Shown piece by piece: positions 14,420 through 19,736 of a DNA stretch of 19,736 nt (its first letter is position 1; every line of letters starts with the position of its first letter). The stretch covers positions 1-19,736 of the forward strand of contig CALABV010000116.1 in assembly GCA_937886325.1 (NCBI GenBank). The letters run 5' to 3'. Position numbers and translations under genes: made by a program. This DNA comes from an uncultured Geobacter sp. GTDB taxonomy: Bacteria; Desulfobacterota; Desulfuromonadia; Geobacterales; Geobacteraceae. Under the pieces are notes generated by a model. It did no database searches. It was not told the DNA's origin and saw only the letters and a program-made list of their open reading frames with translations.

Positions 14420-15052
14420 GTGTCGGGAGCCCGTCAAGATTCGACCGAGACAAAGAATGGAAAGTGGGCTCAACGCCCGGTAAAAGCGCGGAATTTCCGT
14501 AGCGCGGGCTTTACTCTTATCGAGTTGACGGTGGTCATCTTTATCCTCGGCCTGGTTGCGCTGCTGGTCGTGCCGCGCCTGCCGTTTGCCCAGGAAAGGG
14601 ACCTTGGGACCGCGGCGCGAACCTTTGCCGGGACGCTCCGCTATCTTCAGAATCATGCCATCTCCACGAAACTGTACTATCGTCTCCGCATCAGGATCCT
14701 CGACGGCGCAATGGAGGTCATGCGGGTCCTGCCCGAAGACGAAGAGGTAGCGGTTACCGATCCGGCCCTTATGAAACTGGCGCTGCGGGAAGGTGTCGAG
14801 TTCGCCGACATCACCACTTCCCGGCTCGGGAAGATTTCCGAAGGGGAGACCGCCATTGATTTCAGTCCCCTCGGCGCCGACGAGTTCCTCCTGTTTCACC
14901 TGAAGTCCCAGGCCGGATCGCGTTTCTTCACGGTGGCCCTCTATCCCGGAAGCGGCCGGGTGGAGGTATTGGAAGGGTACCAGGAAGGTACGCTTTCCGA
15001 CGGCGATGGGGCAAAGGATTTCTCCCTCGAAGAGAAGGAGGAAGGCCAGTGA
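14420..15052 (+). CDS. gspH: Minor pseudopilin GspH
   Basis: The product has 210 aa with the GTG start at 14420, supported by GGAGGAG 9 nt upstream. An ATG at 14396 in the same frame has its GGGAG only 1 nt away and is less likely. The prepilin motif is AG then FTLIELTVVIFILGLVALLV, with cleavage after Gly30 and Glu35 at mature +5. The leader of 30 residues (38 with the upstream ATG) is longer than usual. The following segment ARTFAGTLRYLQNHAI is typical of GspH N-terminal helices; the rest is variable, as in the family. The start region directly abuts the MITE-like segment, which may have altered the original leader. It overlaps gspI by 4 nt (GTGA). Confidence 0.85.
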   Translation: MSGARQDSTETKNGKWAQRPVKARNFRSAGFTLIELTVVIFILGLVALLVVPRLPFAQERDLGTAARTFAGTLRYLQNHAISTKLYYRLRIRILDGAMEVMRVLPEDEEVAVTDPALMKLALREGVEFADITTSRLGKISEGETAIDFSPLGADEFLLFHLKSQAGSRFFTVALYPGSGRVEVLEGYQEGTLSDGDGAKDFSLEEKEEGQ

Positions 15053-15402
15053 GAGGCTTCACCCTGCTGGAGGTAATGGTGGCGCTTGCCATCATGTCCG
15101 GCGTTGTCCTTACCGTGATCTCCTCGGTGAATTATCATCTGTCCGTGGCATCCCGCGACAGGGAGGAGACCGTTGCTCTCCTGCTGGCCCGGGCCAAGAT
15201 TGAGGATTTTGATCTCCTCACTACGATGGAAAAGTCGTCCACCAAAGAAGGCACTTTTGCTCCGGAGTGGCCGGAGTACTCCTGGAAGGCTGAGGTAACG
15301 GCGTCACCCGTGCCCGGCTTCAGACAGTTGACGGTAACGGTAAAATGGGGCGCCGAGAGGAGAACCCTTTCCCTTGAGTCTTATGTGGTTCAGAAGAAAT
15401 AA
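15049..15402 (+). CDS. gspI: Minor pseudopilin GspI
   Basis: This 117-aa protein has a minimal leader MRG, cut after Gly3, followed by FTLLEVMVALAIMSGVVLTV with Glu at mature +5. The short length, the LLLARAKIEDF helix segment and the LTVTVKWG strand fit GspI, which nucleates the pseudopilus tip with GspJ and GspK. The start is GTG at 15049, overlapping the gspH stop as GTGA, with AAGGAGGAAGG upstream. The end overlaps gspJ by 20 nt. Confidence 0.93.
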   Translation: MRGFTLLEVMVALAIMSGVVLTVISSVNYHLSVASRDREETVALLLARAKIEDFDLLTTMEKSSTKEGTFAPEWPEYSWKAEVTASPVPGFRQLTVTVKWGAERRTLSLESYVVQKK

Positions 15403-16027
15403 GGGCGGCCGTGCGATCATCGGCGGCCGGCAAGGTTTTACGCTCATAGAACTGCTCATCGCCCTCGTCCTGCTGGTGTTGTTGAGCGGTGCGCTCTACG
15501 GGACCTTTTTTTCCGTACTGCGGGGGAGCGATACGACTCGTGAGCGGGCCGAGGTGCTCCGCGACACGCGCGTTACCCTGGATCTGCTACGGAGGGAACT
15601 GTCCGCCGCCTATTTCGATAAGGACAATCTGCGGCTCCGATTCGTGGTGGAGGACAGGGACGTGTTCGGCAAGCCGGCTTCCACACTTGATTTTACGGCC
15701 TTCACCGTTCCGCGCCACGGCTCCGTACCTTCGTCGGATGTAATGGAAAGCCGGTACGAGACCGTGGAAAAAGAAGGAAATGCGATCATCCTTGCCCGCC
15801 GGACGCGGGACCTGTTTCTTGACGTCAAACCCGTTTCCTATCCCCTTACCGGCCCCATCGAAGGGTTTCTCGTGGAGTGTTACGACGGCACGTCCTGGGT
15901 CAGGAGTTGGGATACGAAGCTGAACGGGAAGCTGCCGAAGGCGGTGCGGATTACATTGTCGCTGCCGGGACGTGAAAAGCCTACGCCGTTTACTGCGGTG
16001 GTCGTGCCGCGTATGGGGGGGGTGTGA
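15383..16027 (+). CDS. gspJ: Minor pseudopilin GspJ
   Basis: The product has 214 aa from the ATG at 15383; a TTG at 15374 in frame is an alternative, and neither has a strong ribosome binding site because the start lies inside gspI. The leader is 18 residues ending RQG, followed by FTLIELLIALVLLVLLSGAL with Glu at mature +5. RRELSAAYFD, DFTAFTVPR and VRITLSLPG are typical GspJ segments. GspJ forms the tip complex with GspI and GspK. It overlaps gspK by 4 nt (GTGA). Confidence 0.93.
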   Translation: MWFRRNKGGRAIIGGRQGFTLIELLIALVLLVLLSGALYGTFFSVLRGSDTTRERAEVLRDTRVTLDLLRRELSAAYFDKDNLRLRFVVEDRDVFGKPASTLDFTAFTVPRHGSVPSSDVMESRYETVEKEGNAIILARRTRDLFLDVKPVSYPLTGPIEGFLVECYDGTSWVRSWDTKLNGKLPKAVRITLSLPGREKPTPFTAVVVPRMGGV

Positions 16028-16950
16028 AGGGAGAAAAGGGTTTCGCCCTCATCATTACCCTTATCGTGACGGCGCTGCTGGTCGCGGTTACCAGCGAGTT
16101 CATCAACGAGGTCTTTGTCGAGACCTCGCTGCGCCAGAGCTATGCCGATGCCCAGCAGGCGAGCCTTGCGGCTGCGTCCGGGGCCGACGTTGCCATCAAG
16201 CTGCTGCATTCTTCCCTGGCTTCCAAGGCATATACTTCGCTACTCGACCCGTGGGCTACTCCCCAGAAGCTTGATGACGAACGGGGAACGCTTACGGTTA
16301 CTATTCGCGAGGAAAGCGGCAAGCTGGATCTGAATTCCGTCGTCTTTCCGAACGGCACGGTGAATGAGGCGTATTACGATGTCGTCGTACGACTCCTGGC
16401 CAAGCTTCAGCTCTCCGCCGACTTGGCGGACAAGCTCGTGGACTGGGTCGACACAAACGATATCCCGCAGCCGCGGGGCGCAGAGTCCCCATACTACCAA
16501 GGGCTTCCGACACCGTACGAGGCCGGGAATGCCAGGATCTCCACGTATGAGGAATTGCGTATGACGGCGGGGTTTGACGAGAATGTCCTGACGAAACTCT
16601 TTCCCTATGTGACGATATACGGGGATTCAGCGGCCGGAACCGGTTCCAAGATCAACATCAATACCGCTCCCGCGGAACTGCTCGCCGTTCTTGACCCGCA
16701 GATGAGCCCCGATCTCGCGGCGCGCATCGTCGACCGTCGGAGCACGGCGCCCTTCAGCGATCCCTCCGAGATTACCGGTATCGCGGGTCTGGAGACCGTC
16801 GGAATTGCCTTGCAGGGAAAGCTCGTTGTCAAGGGAACGATCTTCCGCGTCCAGTCCCGCGCTCAGGTCCGGGATACCGTGCGTATCGTCGAGGCGGTCG
16901 TCCGTGTCGACGATGCACAGCCAACGCTTCTGTACTGGAGAGAATTATAA
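16024..16950 (+). CDS. gspK: Minor pseudopilin GspK (tip subunit)
   Basis: The product has 308 aa. The GTG start at 16024 follows a G-run (GGGGGG) and overlaps the gspJ stop. The leader MKGEKG is cut before FALIITLIVTALLVAV. The residue at mature +5 is Ile, not Glu, which is the known exception in GspK and fits its place at the pseudopilus tip. The alpha-helical domain has DKLVDWVDTNDIPQPRGAES and YYQGLPTPYEAGN (the GspK W-D-D-P-GAE-YY pattern), then KININTAPAELLAVL and an HhH-like region near 220-260. It is normal in length and intact, and it shares one base with the gspL start. Confidence 0.94.
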   Translation: MKGEKGFALIITLIVTALLVAVTSEFINEVFVETSLRQSYADAQQASLAAASGADVAIKLLHSSLASKAYTSLLDPWATPQKLDDERGTLTVTIREESGKLDLNSVVFPNGTVNEAYYDVVVRLLAKLQLSADLADKLVDWVDTNDIPQPRGAESPYYQGLPTPYEAGNARISTYEELRMTAGFDENVLTKLFPYVTIYGDSAAGTGSKININTAPAELLAVLDPQMSPDLAARIVDRRSTAPFSDPSEITGIAGLETVGIALQGKLVVKGTIFRVQSRAQVRDTVRIVEAVVRVDDAQPTLLYWREL

Positions 16951-18284
16951 TGGACATCCTGATTGTTGAAGCTGGCAAACATTCCATCGGTTTCGCAAGG
17001 TTTCAAAAACGAAGCGGAGCGCTTGTATTTCGCGGCGCCGACTGCCGTCCCCACGAAAGCCCGGAGTCCTTTGCCCACGTCCTGGCCGAACTGGCCGCGA
17101 CCGTCGCTCCGGAAGATAAGGTGCTTCTCTCTCTTGATCCGGAGACGCTTTTTCTCCGTGAACTGGAACTTCCCATACCCGATCGCCGAAAGCAGCGGGA
17201 GGTGCTTCCCCTTGAACTGAAGGGAGAAATTGCCCTGGATACGGAGGGCCTTGTCTTTGACGCCATTCCCGGATCCGAGGGGAAAGTGACGGCGGTATGG
17301 GCCGTTGAGGAGGCGCTGGAAGCGAAGATTCAGGAGCTGAAAGATGCGGGGCTGGAACCACAGATTGTGGGGTCTTCGCTGTTTGCCTGGGATCTCCTGA
17401 TTCCGGCAACCTTCGCGGAGGGCGCCGTCGCCCTTTGCGACGGCCGCTCCCTTGCCGTCTATTCGGATGGAAAACCGGTGTTGTTCCGTTCTCTCGATGG
17501 ATCAAGCGCGGCAGACGAGATCACCAGGACCCTTGCTCTTCTGGAAGTAGGCAAGGGTGTTCGAGTGGAGCGGGTTTTTCTCCACGGCGCCGCGGTGAAG
17601 AACGGATCATCGTTTTCCGCACGCGGGCAAACCTCAACCGTTTCTTTTGCGCCCCTTCCCGTGTCAGGCTCTCTGGCCTCTTCCTTCCCGGGTGAAAGCA
17701 CGGCTCTTGACCATGCCGGCGCGTGGGCGCTGGCAACCGCGTCTCTGCGGGGCGAACCGCTCAATTTCCGGCACGGCAGGCTTGCCTATACCGCCGGCCG
17801 CGACCTGATGAAGAGAAAGCTCCGGCTGACCGCGATCCTTGCCGGACTGTTCCTGGCGCTGCTCGTGTCCGAGACCGGTCTGCGCTACTATTTCGTCAAA
17901 AGAGACCTTTCCTCCGTCAATACATCCATCGGCAAGATCTACCGTGAAGTGTTCCCCTCACGGAAGAAGGCGGTTGATGAAGTCTCCGAACTCAAATCGG
18001 AGATCCGGCGTCTCGGGGGAGGTGCCTCCGGCCAGGAAACCCTGCCGGTCATGAGCGGAATTGCATCGGCTAAGGGCGACGCTGTCTCCACGGTGTACGA
18101 GCTGGAGATCGGGGACGGTCAGGTCACCCTCAAGGGCGACGCCCGCTCGTTTCAGGCGGCGAATGATTTCAAGTCGCGACTTTCAGCGCTGTTCAGCTCC
18201 TCAAGCCTGAGCGAAGTGAAGTCGCGGCCGGATGGAAGCGTTTCCTTCTCATTCCGGGGAACGTTGCGGGAGGGAGCGAAATGA
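16950..18284 (+). CDS. gspL: Type II secretion platform protein GspL
   Basis: This 444-aa protein has a cytoplasmic actin-like domain at about 1-280 (MDILIVEAGKHSIGFARF; LSLDPETLFLRELELP; ELKGEIALD; VALCDGRSLAVY) that in homologues recruits GspE. One transmembrane helix lies at about 291-310 (TAILAGLFLALLVSE), followed by a short coiled-coil (SSVNTSIGKIYREVFPSRKK) and a ferredoxin-like periplasmic domain (VYELEIGDGQVTLKGDARSF). The layout equals that of GspL, with PilM-like and PilN-like parts fused. GGAGAG precedes the ATG by 8 nt. The stop overlaps gspM as ATGA. Confidence 0.93.
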   Translation: MDILIVEAGKHSIGFARFQKRSGALVFRGADCRPHESPESFAHVLAELAATVAPEDKVLLSLDPETLFLRELELPIPDRRKQREVLPLELKGEIALDTEGLVFDAIPGSEGKVTAVWAVEEALEAKIQELKDAGLEPQIVGSSLFAWDLLIPATFAEGAVALCDGRSLAVYSDGKPVLFRSLDGSSAADEITRTLALLEVGKGVRVERVFLHGAAVKNGSSFSARGQTSTVSFAPLPVSGSLASSFPGESTALDHAGAWALATASLRGEPLNFRHGRLAYTAGRDLMKRKLRLTAILAGLFLALLVSETGLRYYFVKRDLSSVNTSIGKIYREVFPSRKKAVDEVSELKSEIRRLGGGASGQETLPVMSGIASAKGDAVSTVYELEIGDGQVTLKGDARSFQAANDFKSRLSALFSSSSLSEVKSRPDGSVSFSFRGTLREGAK

Positions 18285-18829
18285 AATTTCTGGACTTTCT
18301 GAAGGAACAGTACGGGTACATGGATCACCGGACCCGCATCAGGTGGGGGGTCGGGATATCGCTCGTGCTGCTCTTCCTTATCCTGTTCACCGCGGCCAAC
18401 GAACGGATCTCCGCGTTGGAGAAGAAGCGCAAGAGCCGCGAGGCCGACCTGGTGGAGATGATGGCTCTCAAGCATCGCTACCTCTCCGCGAAAATGACGT
18501 CCCAGCAGTTTGCCGGTCGCCTGGCATCGACCCGTTCCGACGATTCTCCGGCAAAGATAATCGAGGAAATCGGGATAAAAGGAAAGTCGAGCAGAATTAC
18601 TCCCCTGAAAGGCGAAGAAAGGGGCGGTTTTGTGGAAGACGCCGCCGAGGTGAAGATAGAGGGGCTTTCCGCCAATGAGGCTGTCAATCTCCTGTACCGG
18701 CTGGAAAAGGGGGGGCGGCCGATTCTGGTGAAGAAGACCAATATGAAGACCCGCTTCGATGACCCTTCACGTCTCGATGTCACCCTTACCTTCGCCATTC
18801 TGAAAGCGGCGCCACAGGGACAAAAGTGA
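18281..18829 (+). CDS. gspM: Type II secretion platform protein GspM
   Basis: This 182-aa bitopic protein has a short cytoplasmic tail, a transmembrane helix at about 22-40 (WGVGISLVLLFLILFTAA) and a charged coiled-coil at about 41-75 (RISALEKKRKSREADLVEMM). A small ferredoxin-like periplasmic domain ends in VNLLYRLEKGGRPILVKK and LDVTLTFAILK. This fits GspM, the partner of GspL. Sequence conservation is low in this family, so position after gspL contributes to the call. GGAGGGAG lies upstream of the ATG. Confidence 0.88.
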   Translation: MKFLDFLKEQYGYMDHRTRIRWGVGISLVLLFLILFTAANERISALEKKRKSREADLVEMMALKHRYLSAKMTSQQFAGRLASTRSDDSPAKIIEEIGIKGKSSRITPLKGEERGGFVEDAAEVKIEGLSANEAVNLLYRLEKGGRPILVKKTNMKTRFDDPSRLDVTLTFAILKAAPQGQK

Positions 18830-19665
18830 AAAGAATCGCGCTTTTTCGAGCACTCTGCGGCGTCTGCGGCGCCATCCTGCTGTTAGCCGTTTTAATTATT
18901 CTGTTTGTCCCCGTGGGGGAGATAAAAGGGGCGCTTGTCCGTGGTCTTGAAGAGAAGGGGTACATCCTTCGGGCCGCGGAATTCCGGAAGTCCTTTCCTC
19001 TCGGAGTTTCCGCTCGGAATGTACTGATTTCCGACGAACGGGGTACGCTCCTGAAACTGGATGAAGCCTCCGCGAGCATCAAGGTGTTTCCCCTGTGTAT
19101 CGGTCGGGTCGTCCTGGACTTCCGGGCGCGCATCGGACGAGGGGAAGTGGAAGCGCGGTATCAGCCGCGAAACGGAAACCTGGCCTTTCATGGCGCGGGT
19201 GTCCGGTTGGAGGACATCCCGTTCTTCCCGACGGCAACCGGCGCGAATGTAAAAGGTGGACTCTTTCTTGACGGATCTTTCAAAGGGCAGGGCGTCCAGA
19301 GACAAGGAGAGATGAAGCTTGATGTGAAAAGGGCCGAACTGAGCGCGATAAAAATCGGTGAGATTCCCTTGCCGGATGCATCCTACTCGACCATCCGGGG
19401 GATGTTCCGTGTGACCGGCGGAAGAGGAAGGCTGGAGAGCCTGACCTTCCAGGGTGATGGAATCTATTCCAGACTAAGTGGAACGGTGCCGGTTGCCGGA
19501 CCCCTGGCGAGCGCTCCCCTCGATCTCACCCTGGAACTGATGCCCAAACCGGATTTCCTGGAACGACAGAAACTCGTTTTCCTGCTCCTGGCCAAGTACG
19601 AGGCAAGTCCCGGCTCCTACCGGATTCCCGTCAAGGGAGCCTTGATGAAACCAGCCATCCAGTAG
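18826..19665 (+). CDS. gspN: Type II secretion system protein GspN
   Basis: The product has 279 aa. The GTG start at 18826 overlaps the gspM stop (GTGA) and has AGGGA 5 nt upstream. An N-terminal transmembrane helix at about 9-29 (ALCGVCGAILLLAVLIILF) anchors a periplasmic, beta-rich domain (SFPLGVSARNVLISDERG, GRGEVEARYQPRNGNLAF, GGLFLDGSFKGQG, LSGTVPVAGPLASAPLDLTL) of the GspN/AsmA-like type. GspN is an accessory component present in only some T2SS operons; its exact role is unsettled. It is the last gene before the terminator. Confidence 0.87.
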   Translation: MKRIALFRALCGVCGAILLLAVLIILFVPVGEIKGALVRGLEEKGYILRAAEFRKSFPLGVSARNVLISDERGTLLKLDEASASIKVFPLCIGRVVLDFRARIGRGEVEARYQPRNGNLAFHGAGVRLEDIPFFPTATGANVKGGLFLDGSFKGQGVQRQGEMKLDVKRAELSAIKIGEIPLPDASYSTIRGMFRVTGGRGRLESLTFQGDGIYSRLSGTVPVAGPLASAPLDLTLELMPKPDFLERQKLVFLLLAKYEASPGSYRIPVKGALMKPAIQ

Positions 19666-19675
19666 AACCTTCCCT

Positions 19676-19722
19676 GAAAGAAAAACGCCGGAAGATCCTT
19701 CGGGCTCTTCCGGCGTTCTTTC
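19676..19722 (+). terminator. Terminator of the gsp operon
   Basis: An 11-bp GC-rich stem (19685-19695 with 19706-19716) is extended by GAAAGA/TCTTTC outer pairing and capped by CC-TTCG-GG, a stable UUCG-type tetraloop. The 3' side reads GTTCTTTC. It begins 10 bp after the gspN stop codon, so the operon probably ends here without gspO. Confidence 0.8.
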
Positions 19723-19736
19723 AACCTGGATTCGGA

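Overview
The window looks like chromosomal DNA of a delta-proteobacterium of the Geobacter type (Desulfuromonadia). This is an inference from gene content: futalosine-pathway menaquinone genes, a single-operon type II secretion system (T2SS) ordered gspC to gspN, Ig-like lipoproteins carrying a GNGICET repeat, and GC-rich coding sequence with intergenic C/T-G/A hairpin repeats. No rRNA, tRNA, CRISPR array, transposase or phage gene was seen.

Layout. Positions 1-76 hold the end of a 22-bp tandem repeat array. On the minus strand follow an RlpA-like protein (166-621, with its own sigma70-like promoter and terminator) and an mqnB-mqnD pair (2302-723), which perform the hydrolysis and final steps of the route to 1,4-dihydroxy-6-naphthoate. 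Dyad-symmetric sites lie upstream of mqnB. From about 2400 to 3080 there is no convincing gene; the stretch is AT-richer and ends in a possible pseudoknot sequence.

A good promoter (3079-3107) starts a leader of about 260 nt. The leader contains an intrinsic-terminator hairpin directly before the ribosome binding site and an upstream 9-nt segment that can pair with the terminator's 5' arm, which is the layout of a transcription attenuator. It precedes an 816-aa Ig-like surface lipoprotein (3375-5825). After three strong hairpins comes a lipoprotein-type clostripain family (C11) cysteine peptidase (6075-7370), closed by a clean terminator.

From 7973 to 19665 lies a tightly overlapped T2SS operon, gspC-D-E-F-G-H-I-J-K-L-M-N, ending in a terminator at 19676-19722. 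It encodes the inner-membrane platform (C, F, L, M), ATPase (E), secretin (D), major pseudopilin (G), minor pseudopilins (H, I, J, K) and the accessory protein N. The prepilin peptidase (GspO/PilD) and a secretin pilotin are not in the window. The only large gaps inside the operon flank gspG. One holds a palindrome plus a GC-rich hairpin repeat; the other holds a 170-bp segment bounded by perfect 13-bp inverted repeats, resembling a MITE.

The most notable signals are the uncharacterised attenuator-like leader (3108-3374), the MITE-like segment (14211-14380) and the operator-like dyads before mqnB. The secretion genes themselves are conventional.
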